Assembly: GCF_000260135.1 (NCBI RefSeq)
Contig: NZ_JH651384.1
Span: 3,314,001-3,378,000, forward strand
Direction: 5' to 3'
Source: Thiothrix nivea DSM 5205
GTDB taxonomy: Bacteria; Pseudomonadota; Gammaproteobacteria; Thiotrichales; Thiotrichaceae
Length of the DNA stretch: 64,000 nucleotides
Shown here piece by piece: positions 54,711 to 62,067 of the stretch. The notes under the pieces were generated by a model. That model searched no databases. It worked only from the letters and a program-made list of their open reading frames with translations, and was not told the origin of the DNA. The position numbers were made by a program, and so were the translations under genes. How positions within the stretch are numbered: the first letter of the stretch is position 1; each line of letters begins with the position of its first letter.

Positions 54711-55316
54711 TCAACCATCCGCGAGCGTTTTCACCCAGAACACCATCGGTTTGGGGGATTCCGCTACCTCGTTGATGTCTTTCCAAGTGTAGGTGGTGCG
54801 CAACTCGGGATGTTGCTCGTAACCGAACCTGCGCCAGATGGTGTCCAGCGGGGTGTAACGGGCTGGGCGTAAGGGGTGGTCGACAGGGCGTTCCACCCCG
54901 CAGAAGGTCAGGTGGGTGAAGCCGCCGAGATGGCGGGCGTGGTCTTCGCGCCCTTGGAAAAAGGTCTTGTAGAGGCTGCGCCCACGGTATTCTGGCAGCA
55001 GCACTGATTCGGCGCAGTAGAACAGGGTTTGCGGGTTGAAGCCGTGCGTGATGAATGGCTTCTGGAAGTCGGCTTCTTCATGCGCCATGGGCAGGCCGGT
55101 GGATGCGCCCACAATCTTTTCCCCATCCAGCACCAGCACGGCGATGCTGGCGGGGGAGTTGAGGTAGGTTTGCAGGTAACGGGCTTCGTATTCCTCAGTG
55201 CCGTCGTAGAGGTAAGGGAACTCGCGGAAGACCGTGATACGCAGGCGGGCAAGGTCGGCCACGTAAGGGGCGATGGCGGAGCCGGAGAGATGCAGGGTGT
55301 GTAATGAGTCATTCAT
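54711..55316 (-). CDS. GNAT-type acetyltransferase
   Basis: A 201-residue protein from ATG 55316 (MNDSLHTLHLSGS; ATG 55322 is equally possible). The central part has GNAT features: a strand with SIAVLVLDGEKIVGAS, then ESVLLPEYRGRSLYKTFF, matching the acetyl-CoA-binding motif A with R-G-R replacing the commoner G-x-G. Substrate unknown. An open frame continues upstream nearly to the insertion sequence but lacks a ribosome site. Confidence 0.65.
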   Translation of the reverse strand: MNDSLHTLHLSGSAIAPYVADLARLRITVFREFPYLYDGTEEYEARYLQTYLNSPASIAVLVLDGEKIVGASTGLPMAHEEADFQKPFITHGFNPQTLFYCAESVLLPEYRGRSLYKTFFQGREDHARHLGGFTHLTFCGVERPVDHPLRPARYTPLDTIWRRFGYEQHPELRTTYTWKDINEVAESPKPMVFWVKTLADG

Positions 55317-55402
55317 GGTCATGGCCCAGTGGCAAACGTTATCATCTACTATCGTACTTGGCGGTTTTGTACAATAAGCTTTTTGGGGTCTGTTGATTGA
55401 GT

Positions 55403-56525
55403 TAGGACTTACGCATTGACGAAGCAGCCCTGTCTGTGTCAGGAATAAGTTTTTCACGCGACATAAAAGCCAATGATAAGAAGGCCCAAACGCCCACCGA
55501 CAGCCAATTGCACCCTGCCAATGTACATGGGGTTTCTGATGAGTGAACCGAAATCAAGCACCTGCACCCGCCTGTCGGAAGTGATGGGCATCTCGCATGA
55601 CAGTGTAAACCGCTTCCTGTTGCGGGAAGCCTATGAGCCAAAAGACCTGTTCAACGAAGCATCGCGGCTGCTGAACCTGGTGGGCGGGACATTGAATGTG
55701 GATGACAGTACGCTGGACAAACCCTACAGCCAGCATATGGAGCTGGTTGGACACTTCTGGTCAGGCAAGCACCACCGGGTGGTCAAGGGGCTGAACCTGA
55801 TCACGTTGTATTACAGTGACCCGCAAGGGCGCAGCCTGCCGGTCAACTACCGGGTGTATGACAAGGCAGAGGGCAAGACCAAGAATGATTATTTCCTCGA
55901 CATGCTGGAGGACGTGTTGGCATGGGGGCTGCAACCCGCCTTCATGACCGGGGATAGCTGGTATTCCTGTGTGGGCAACCTCAAAACGGTAAGAAACCAC
56001 CGCATGGGGTTCCTGTTCGCTGTGGAAAGCAACCGCCGGGTATCCACCGAAAAGGGGTCATGGGTGCAGGTACAGAAACTGGACATCCCTGCTGACGGGC
56101 TGAGGGTCTGGTTACGCGAATTTGGCGAGGTAAAGCTGTTTCGGACGCAGTTAAAAGACCAACTGCGCCATTACGTGGTTTTCCTCCCGAATGCTGACGC
56201 CTATGACACCTTCCAGCAAGCGGATTTCCAGACCCTGCATGACCAGCATTGGCAGATTGAGCAATACCACCGCATGATCAAGCAGGTCTGCCATATCGAG
56301 AAATTCCAGGTACGCGGCAACGTCCCGATACGTAACCATATCTTTGCCGCCTTGTGCAGCTATGTCCACCTGCAACAGATGCAGTTTGTTGACATCATCA
56401 GCAACGCCTACCAATGGCAACACGACTTGTACACGGATGCTGTGGCTGCTTTTGTCAGCCGCTTCATGCAAGGCAAGCAGCACCTCAACCCACAATTTCA
56501 GGCCGCCGTCAATGCGTAAGTCCTA
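55403..56525 (+). mobile_element. Complete 1,123-bp insertion sequence (IS701-like)
   Basis: Perfect 19-bp terminal inverted repeats TAGGACTTACGCATTGACG (55403-55421) and its complement (56507-56525) are flanked by a 5-bp direct repeat TGAGT (55398-55402 and 56526-56530). One transposase gene fills the element. Intact ends and duplication indicate recent insertion. The family assignment rests on resemblance of the transposase and is tentative. Confidence 0.9.
55473..56519 (+). CDS. DDE transposase of the insertion sequence
   Basis: 348 residues. A DDE triad is plausible: the first Asp in LNVDDSTLDKPYS (about residue 77), the second in MTGDSWYS (about 160), and the Glu in HWQIEQYHRMIKQ (about 265). 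The segment SHDSVNRFLLREAYEPKDLF near the N-terminus is shared with a large group of cyanobacterial and proteobacterial transposases that I believe are IS701-like. The frame is intact. Its stop codon is 5 bp from the start codon of the next gene. Confidence 0.85.
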   Translation: MIRRPKRPPTANCTLPMYMGFLMSEPKSSTCTRLSEVMGISHDSVNRFLLREAYEPKDLFNEASRLLNLVGGTLNVDDSTLDKPYSQHMELVGHFWSGKHHRVVKGLNLITLYYSDPQGRSLPVNYRVYDKAEGKTKNDYFLDMLEDVLAWGLQPAFMTGDSWYSCVGNLKTVRNHRMGFLFAVESNRRVSTEKGSWVQVQKLDIPADGLRVWLREFGEVKLFRTQLKDQLRHYVVFLPNADAYDTFQQADFQTLHDQHWQIEQYHRMIKQVCHIEKFQVRGNVPIRNHIFAALCSYVHLQQMQFVDIISNAYQWQHDLYTDAVAAFVSRFMQGKQHLNPQFQAAVNA

Positions 56526-56995
56526 TGAGTATAAAGTCAAAGTTTTTCTTGTGGGGGGCATTATTGTTTCTGGCGGGGGTCAGTAGTGGCGGTTACTTGT
56601 TTTCGGAAACCATTCCCCGTGCATTCCTGCCTTCGCCGTCCTGTGGTAAGCATTGCTACACCAAACAGGAAATCGCTGGATTAATCACCTCCGCCGCCAT
56701 TCAACAGGCGCCCTTTCTGGTGCCGGATGTCGTGCAGGAGTCAGACACCTGTCTGGCAATCCCGTATCCGAACCCTGCGCCACGCACAAAGACCCACTAC
56801 GTGCTCTTTCCCAAACATGATGTGAAGAACATCGCCATGCTCACACCCGAAGATGTGCCGTATGTCCTTGGCTGTTTTGCCATGCTTCGCGAGTTGGTGC
56901 AGAGGGACAAGCTGGAAAATTATTACGTGAGAACGAATGGGCCGGGCAAGCAGGAAATTGCCTACCTGCATTTTCATCTTATTGCCAACAAGTGA
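56525..56995 (+). CDS. Membrane-anchored HIT-like protein with IS-derived start codon
   Basis: 156 residues: an N-terminal membrane or signal segment (FFLWGALLFLAGVSSGGYLF) followed by a domain resembling histidine-triad proteins. It contains THYVLFPKHDVKNIAML and, at the very end, YLHFHLIANK. Only two histidines of the HxHxHxx triad remain, and the protein stops shortly after it. The A of its ATG is the last base of the insertion sequence; before insertion the gene would have started with TTG at the same codon. Substrate unknown. Confidence 0.6.
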   Translation: MSIKSKFFLWGALLFLAGVSSGGYLFSETIPRAFLPSPSCGKHCYTKQEIAGLITSAAIQQAPFLVPDVVQESDTCLAIPYPNPAPRTKTHYVLFPKHDVKNIAMLTPEDVPYVLGCFAMLRELVQRDKLENYYVRTNGPGKQEIAYLHFHLIANK

Positions 56996-57139
56996 GTGGT
57001 TAATGCTTGATCCATGGCAAACTTGTCCACAGGCAATCCTTGATTTGCTCTGGTCCTAACCCCCATGTGGGCTTCTTTGCCTTTGGTTCTGTGCTGGGCT
57101 AAGCTGTTGGTATCACGGCGAGTAAGCAAGAGGTGCAAC

Positions 57140-57700
57140 ATGGGCGCATTGCCAAAATCGACTTACATGACCCCGGAAGAATACCTGCAATGGGAACGTG
57201 GCCGGGGGGATGATGAAAAATACGAGTATGTCGACGGGCAGGTTTATGCCATGGCGGGAGCCAGCCGGTCGCATAACCGTATTGCTATGAAATTTGCCAA
57301 CCTGCTGTTCAATCATCTGGAAGGCAGTTTGTGTGAGGTGTACCAGTCCGACATGAAAGTAGGCATCCGCTCGCTGGAAACCAACCGCTATTACTACCCG
57401 GATGTGCAGGTCAGTTGCGAGGAAGAAACCGACCCTTATTACAACACCTCGCCTTGCCTGATTGTCGAGGTGCTGTCAGACACGACCGCCCACAAGGACC
57501 GTACCGAGAAACTGACCGCCTACCGGCTGTTTGCGAGTTTGCAGGAATACGTGCTGTGTTCGCAGGATACGCCGCATATCGAGGTCTACCGGCGCGCTAC
57601 CGAGTGGGAGCGGGAAATCTACACGGTGGGGCAGTCGCTCACGTTGGCGTCGGTCGGGCTGGAGGTGGCGGTGGATGATGTTTACCGGTTTCTGATGTAA
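57140..57700 (+). CDS. Uma2-family (DUF820) restriction-endonuclease-like protein
   Basis: 186 residues with the Uma2/DUF820 pattern: MTPEEYLQWERG, then EYVDGQVYAMAGASRSHN, the PD-(D/E)xK-type core YYPDVQVSCEE...SPCLIVEVLSD, and the following TEKLTAYR. ATG 57140 follows AAGAGGT; an upstream in-frame ATG at 57065 would add a non-conserved leader. Biological role of the family is unclear despite the nuclease-like fold. Confidence 0.85.
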   Translation: MGALPKSTYMTPEEYLQWERGRGDDEKYEYVDGQVYAMAGASRSHNRIAMKFANLLFNHLEGSLCEVYQSDMKVGIRSLETNRYYYPDVQVSCEEETDPYYNTSPCLIVEVLSDTTAHKDRTEKLTAYRLFASLQEYVLCSQDTPHIEVYRRATEWEREIYTVGQSLTLASVGLEVAVDDVYRFLM

Positions 57701-57722
57701 TTGACAGGGTGTGAGGTAATGG

Positions 57723-57944
57723 ATGAGCAGTAAAATTAGGGAGCTGGACGTTGTTGCACTATTACACGGTCTCCCCGCAAGAGGCTTGCTTGCCGGGCAA
57801 GTGGGGACAGTAGTTGAGGCACTCGATGATGGCGTCTTTGAAGTCGAGTTCTGTGATGATAATGGCCGAGCCTATGCAATGCTGGCATTGCGTCAGGATG
57901 AGTTGATGGTGCTGCATTATTTGCCGGTAGCGGAGGCTGCATAG
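57723..57944 (+). CDS. DUF4926-like small protein
   Basis: 73 residues beginning MSSKIRELDVVALLHGLPARGL, then GQVGTVVEALDDGVFEVEFCDDNG, the compact beta-barrel pattern of DUF4926. Such genes commonly sit beside toxin-like or Uma2 genes. It starts 22 bp after the Uma2 stop and is probably co-transcribed. Confidence 0.7.
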   Translation: MSSKIRELDVVALLHGLPARGLLAGQVGTVVEALDDGVFEVEFCDDNGRAYAMLALRQDELMVLHYLPVAEAA

Positions 57945-58011
57945 GCGTCAGAACGTAGGATATTGAGGTTTACCGGTTTTTGATGGGCGAATTTAGAATC
58001 TAGGGGATACA

Positions 58012-58563
58012 ATGAGAAAGTGTGTTGCCAAAGGGCTAGTGGGGATTGTTATTGCCATGATCTACAGCGGAGCTGTTGCTGATGGTGCAAGTAGCAAAGG
58101 TGGGGGAGAACCAATTGTAGGTTGTGCCTTGACCATGACAAAAGATGCTACTGGCAGTGGATTGTCAATCAAGGCGAATACGGATAGCGATAGCTACAAA
58201 AAAGGCGACTTCCTGACACTGACCGTTACTCCAACTGAAGATGCTTATATCACGGTCATTGATCAGGGTTCAGGTGAGACGGATAGGAACTTCAAGCTGT
58301 TCAGCGATGAAGAAGTGAAAGGTAATGAAACCTACACTTTCCCACCTCCCGGTGCGGGCAGGTTGCAGATTTCCGGTTCCACTGGCAACAACCTGTTTGA
58401 AGTTATCGCCAGCAAGGTTCCACTTGCTGAAGCTGGCCAAACGGAGCCGAAACAGGAAGAGCGCAAAAGCAAGGATGTCAATCTTGTGCCGGATGCAGAA
58501 GCAGCAGAGCCTGAACCTGTTGTAACCCGTTGCACCTTGTCATTTGAAATCAGGGAAAAATAG
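58012..58563 (+). CDS. Secreted DUF4384-like protein with KDVNLV tail motif
   Basis: 183 residues: signal peptide (cleavage near residue 23, after AVA), then a beta-rich domain of the DUF4384 type (YKKGDFLTLTVTPTEDAYITVID, followed by TYTFPPPGAGRLQISGSTG and LFEVIASK). The C-terminal linker contains KSKDVNLVPDAE, matching the KDVNLV found after the signal peptide of both caspase-like proteins downstream. Its last 14 bp overlap the 3' end of the convergent TIR gene. Confidence 0.65.
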   Translation: MRKCVAKGLVGIVIAMIYSGAVADGASSKGGGEPIVGCALTMTKDATGSGLSIKANTDSDSYKKGDFLTLTVTPTEDAYITVIDQGSGETDRNFKLFSDEEVKGNETYTFPPPGAGRLQISGSTGNNLFEVIASKVPLAEAGQTEPKQEERKSKDVNLVPDAEAAEPEPVVTRCTLSFEIREK

Positions 58564-59491
58564 GCACGTCCACTTCCGTGGTTAGGGCATGGCTGCGGGT
58601 GCGTAATGCTTCTACCGCAGCCCAGAATTCCATGTTGCTGCCATAGCGTCGGTGGGGCAGGTGCTCAGGTTTGCCTTCTGGCGTCCACAGCAGAATATAT
58701 TTATCCACGCCGTTACTGCCGGGGGTGGCTGGAATTTTCACCGGCTGGCTGGCGGTTGCTGCATTCAAATGGATGGTTCCCACGCCCCGTACAGGTAACT
58801 TCATTTCAACCGTGCCGCTGGTGTAGTCGATATTCCACAGGCTGAGATAGCCTTCGGCAGGGGCAGTGTAGAGCAGGGTGAAATATTCTCCCGGTTTTAT
58901 ATGGCCGTCGGATTTCAGCGCAAGGGTAATTTCCGGTGGTTGTGATAGTGACAGCATATCGACAATGACACCTTTGATGTCGTTGTACGCTCCGGCAATA
59001 GCTACCATGAACAACGCGGCGGCGCTGAGGGATTTCCAGTGTCGGGATAGCTTATCAAAAAGTCTTTTTCGCACAGTCAATTGCTCTGCCTTTGTAGCTG
59101 GCGATAGGGTAGTTTGCGTGATGGCTTGCAGGAGTTGCCGGAAACGCGGGTCGCTGGCATCCCCTTCCCAACCCTGCAAATCAGCGGTGTGGATACGCCC
59201 GAATGGCATCGGGAGTTCTACTGGTTGATACATGACAGGCACGAGCGCTTTGCGCTGCAACGCCTGACTACTTTCTTCCCTGACCCATAGGGAATTGATT
59301 GATGCTTCCGACCAAACCGTGACGATACGGTGGGCATTGTCCAAATGGCTTTTGATGGCATCCTCGAAACTTTGTCCTGGCAGCAGGTCTGCATCCCACC
59401 ACACGGAATAGCCTGCGGTTTCTAACGCCGTGGCGAGTTTCTGCACCCAGGGTTTGTCGGTGCGGCTATAGCTAATGAATACGTCGTGCAT
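58550..59491 (-). CDS. TIR-domain protein with membrane helix and DUF4384-like sensor
   Basis: 313 residues from MHDVFISYSRTDKPW. The TIR domain (residues 1-110) has the box HDVFISYSR, a WWDADLLPGQSF loop, and WVREE, in which Glu73 aligns with the catalytic glutamate of NAD-cleaving TIRs. A hydrophobic helix (about 158-172) follows. The C-terminal ~120 residues are DUF4384-like (KPGEYFTLLYTAPAEGYLSLWNID). The topology suggests a cytoplasmic TIR with a periplasmic sensor. A frame extending 21 codons upstream is unsupported by a ribosome site. Confidence 0.8.
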   Translation of the reverse strand: MHDVFISYSRTDKPWVQKLATALETAGYSVWWDADLLPGQSFEDAIKSHLDNAHRIVTVWSEASINSLWVREESSQALQRKALVPVMYQPVELPMPFGRIHTADLQGWEGDASDPRFRQLLQAITQTTLSPATKAEQLTVRKRLFDKLSRHWKSLSAAALFMVAIAGAYNDIKGVIVDMLSLSQPPEITLALKSDGHIKPGEYFTLLYTAPAEGYLSLWNIDYTSGTVEMKLPVRGVGTIHLNAATASQPVKIPATPGSNGVDKYILLWTPEGKPEHLPHRRYGSNMEFWAAVEALRTRSHALTTEVDVPIFP

Positions 59492-59612
59492 GATTCTATT
59501 GCGGTGATTTATATCACGCACATAATAAACCAGTTTATGCTGTACTTTGTCCATTAATCAGTACGGTGTATGATAAGTTTTTATTCATAGGAATTTTTAG
59601 GGGATATTCAGC

Positions 59613-60030
59613 ATGATGGGGCTGCGGCTGAGTTTGGGGATAAGCATAGTTTTGCTCGTTGGTGGTGTCTGTGCCGCGAGTAAGGATGTGAATCTGGTGC
59701 AGGAAACCGAGCAGTTTGATAAGGGGAACAAAGTAGCTATTGTAATCGGCGTAGAAAATTATGATCAGCGTCTGACCGGCTTTCGCCAATTGGATTATGC
59801 GGAAGATGATGCGAAGCAGGTTGCCGAAGTCTTGCAGGACTTGGGCTATAAAACTGAACTTCTAGTTAATAATCAAGCAGGTCGTGACATAGTGCTCAGC
59901 CGTATTCGTGAGGTGGGCAAGACGTTGAAAAATGGCGAGGGTACATTGGTTTTTTATTTTTCTGGCCATGGGTTTGCAGCGGGACAAAATAATTATCTGG
60001 CTACCTATGGTTCTGTAGCTCATTTATTAC
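59613..60030 (+). pseudogene. Caspase-like (C14) protein, 5' part, interrupted by ISL3 element
   Basis: The first 139 codons of a secreted caspase-like protein. A signal peptide ends GVCA, then KDVNLVQETEQFDKG, KVAIVIGVENYD and VFYFSGHGF with the catalytic His. The frame meets the insertion sequence at 60031 and reads to a stop at 60056 inside it. Removing the element and one TTTATTAC copy restores a single 381-codon frame with the segment at 61310. The truncated product lacks the catalytic Cys. Confidence 0.85.
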
Positions 60031-61301
60031 GGCTCTATGTGAATCGTAGTGGGTAGATTATCCTAAGGGTATGAACAGCGACACACTATTTGGAATGGCC
60101 TTGGGGCTGACCTCACCTTGGCAGGTGGACAGCATCGACTTCAGCGGGACGGAAGGACGCCAGGAATTGCACATCCGTATCAGCTTCGCGCGTGGCAGCC
60201 GTTTTGCCGACCAAAGCGGGGAACCTTGCCCGGTGCATGACACGGTGGAGCGGCGTTGGCAGCACCTGAACTTCTTTGAGCATACCTGTTACCTGCATTG
60301 CCGTGTCCCGCGCATCCGCACCGGATCGGGTCAGGTTGAGACGGTTGCCGTCCCCTGGGCGCGTCCCGGAAGTGGCTTCACGCTGCTGTTTGAGGCGCTG
60401 GCCATGGCACTGATCGAACGGGAGATGCCGGTCAACCGGGTGGCGGAACTGATGCGGGTCAACCCGCAACGCATCTGGACGGTGTTCAACCACTGGGTTT
60501 GTGAAGGCCGCCAGCAGGATGACCCGTCCGGCATCACCCGGCTGGGGGTGGACGAGACCTCCACCCGCAAAGGGCACAACTACATCACCGTGGGGGTTGA
60601 CCTGGATGCCCGCCGCGTCGCCCATGCCACCGAAGGCAAGGGCAAGGAAACGCTGTCCCAGATCCAGAAACACCTAGCCAGCCATGAGGTGAAACCGTCA
60701 CAAATCACCGATGTCAGCATTGACCTGTCGCCTGCATTCATTGCCGGAGTAGGGGAAGCCTTCCCGGATGCCGCCATCACCTTTGACCATTTCCACGTCA
60801 CCCAGTTGCTGAACAAGGCCATGGACAAGGTGCGCAAGCTGGAGCGCAAGGAACATGCCGACCTCAAAGGCCACAAGTACACCTTCCTGAAAAACTACGA
60901 TAACCTGTCAGAACAGCAGGAGCAGTCACTGGCAGAGTTCATCACCCTCTACCCCACGCTGGGTACTGCCTACCGTCTCAAGGTGCTGTTCAACGACCTG
61001 TGGACAATGCCCGACAGGAAAACGGCGGAAGCCTTCCTGCAACAATGGTGTGATGAGGTGGATTCTGCTGGCATCCCGGCCTTCCAGACGTTTGCCAACA
61101 CCGTCCGGGCGCACTGGTCGGGGATCATCCGGTTCGTTGAATCACACATCTCCAACGGCATCCTCGAAGGCATCAACCACAAAATACAGTTGGCCAAACG
61201 GCGGGCGCGGGGGTTCCGCAATACCCACAACCTCATCAACATGGTTTACTTCCTGTGCGGCAAACTGGAGTTCAGTTACCCACGGTATTCCACATAGAGC
61301 T
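60031..61301 (+). mobile_element. ISL3-family insertion sequence
   Basis: A 1,271-bp element with imperfect terminal inverted repeats: left end GGCTCTATGTG, right end the complement of AGCTCTATGTG. It is flanked by an 8-bp target duplication TTTATTAC (60023-60030 and 61302-61309), the length typical of ISL3. It carries one intact transposase and splits the caspase gene between its catalytic His and Cys. Confidence 0.93.
60071..61297 (+). CDS. ISL3-family transposase
   Basis: 408 residues. A zinc-ribbon-like N-terminal part (CPVHDTVERRWQHLNFFEHTCYLHCRVPR) precedes the DDE domain, with GVDETSTRKGHNY, ITFDHFHVTQLLNKAMDKVR and the C-terminal SNGILEGINHKIQLAKRRARGFRN, all diagnostic of ISL3. The frame is intact, so the element may be active. 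Confidence 0.95.
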   Translation: MNSDTLFGMALGLTSPWQVDSIDFSGTEGRQELHIRISFARGSRFADQSGEPCPVHDTVERRWQHLNFFEHTCYLHCRVPRIRTGSGQVETVAVPWARPGSGFTLLFEALAMALIEREMPVNRVAELMRVNPQRIWTVFNHWVCEGRQQDDPSGITRLGVDETSTRKGHNYITVGVDLDARRVAHATEGKGKETLSQIQKHLASHEVKPSQITDVSIDLSPAFIAGVGEAFPDAAITFDHFHVTQLLNKAMDKVRKLERKEHADLKGHKYTFLKNYDNLSEQQEQSLAEFITLYPTLGTAYRLKVLFNDLWTMPDRKTAEAFLQQWCDEVDSAGIPAFQTFANTVRAHWSGIIRFVESHISNGILEGINHKIQLAKRRARGFRNTHNLINMVYFLCGKLEFSYPRYST

Positions 61302-61309
61302 TTTATTAC

Positions 61310-62037
61310 AGGATTCAGGGTTGAGTGTTTCCAATGTAGTGAAGACAATCAGGAATACAGGCGTTCGCCGTGCCGTGCTGTTGGTAGATGCTTGCCGTAA
61401 TGATCCTCGACCAGGTATCAGGAGTGGCGAAACCAGTTTTGAGGATGTGGATAGCGGCGAGGGGGTGCAGGTTTTTTATTCTACCCGTTTTGGGGATGTG
61501 AGTTGGGAGCATGACGCTTTCAAGCATGGGGTATTCAGTCATTTTCTGGTGCAGGGACTGTCAGGGCAGGGGACTCAGAATGGATTGGTGACATTTAACA
61601 GCCTTGCCAACTACGTTGAGCAACAGGTAGCGGACTGGACAAGCTCTAACATGAGCCAAACGCAGCAGCCATTTCGACGTAGTGATGGTGATTTCTTTGG
61701 CGATTTTGTATTGGCTAGGCCAGGTAATGGTAATGCTGTTTCACTATCGGGTGAACAGGGTGCGGATAATAGAGGGGCTTATTACGACTACTCTGGAGGA
61801 GCTTCAGATGTCACTTATAACTACGTTTCAGCTCCTGCGGCATCGACTACATATTACGATTATGCTCCATCTTCTACTGTCTTAAATCAACAAGATACTT
61901 ATCTTGTTCAGCCAAGGGATACGATATTTCAGGTAATGCGTAATACCGGTGTGTATTGGAAAGACCTTGTGGAGCTGAACAATTTGGATGCGCCTGATTA
62001 TGTATTAACCCCGGGTCAAGTGATCAGGTTGAGATAA
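61310..62037 (+). pseudogene. Caspase-like protein, 3' part with LysM domain
   Basis: The remainder of the split caspase. LLVDACRNDP carries the catalytic Cys, followed by VFYSTRFGDVSWEHDAFKHG and QTQQPFRRSDGDFFG. A low-complexity Tyr/Ser-rich linker comes next, then a C-terminal LysM domain (LVQPRDTIFQVMRNTG...LTPGQVIRL) expected to bind peptidoglycan. A frame from ATG 61255 inside the insertion sequence runs in phase into this part, so a fragment could still be made, but without a signal peptide. Confidence 0.85.
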
Positions 62038-62067
62038 TTTTTTAGTGGGAAAAGAGGGATATTCAGC

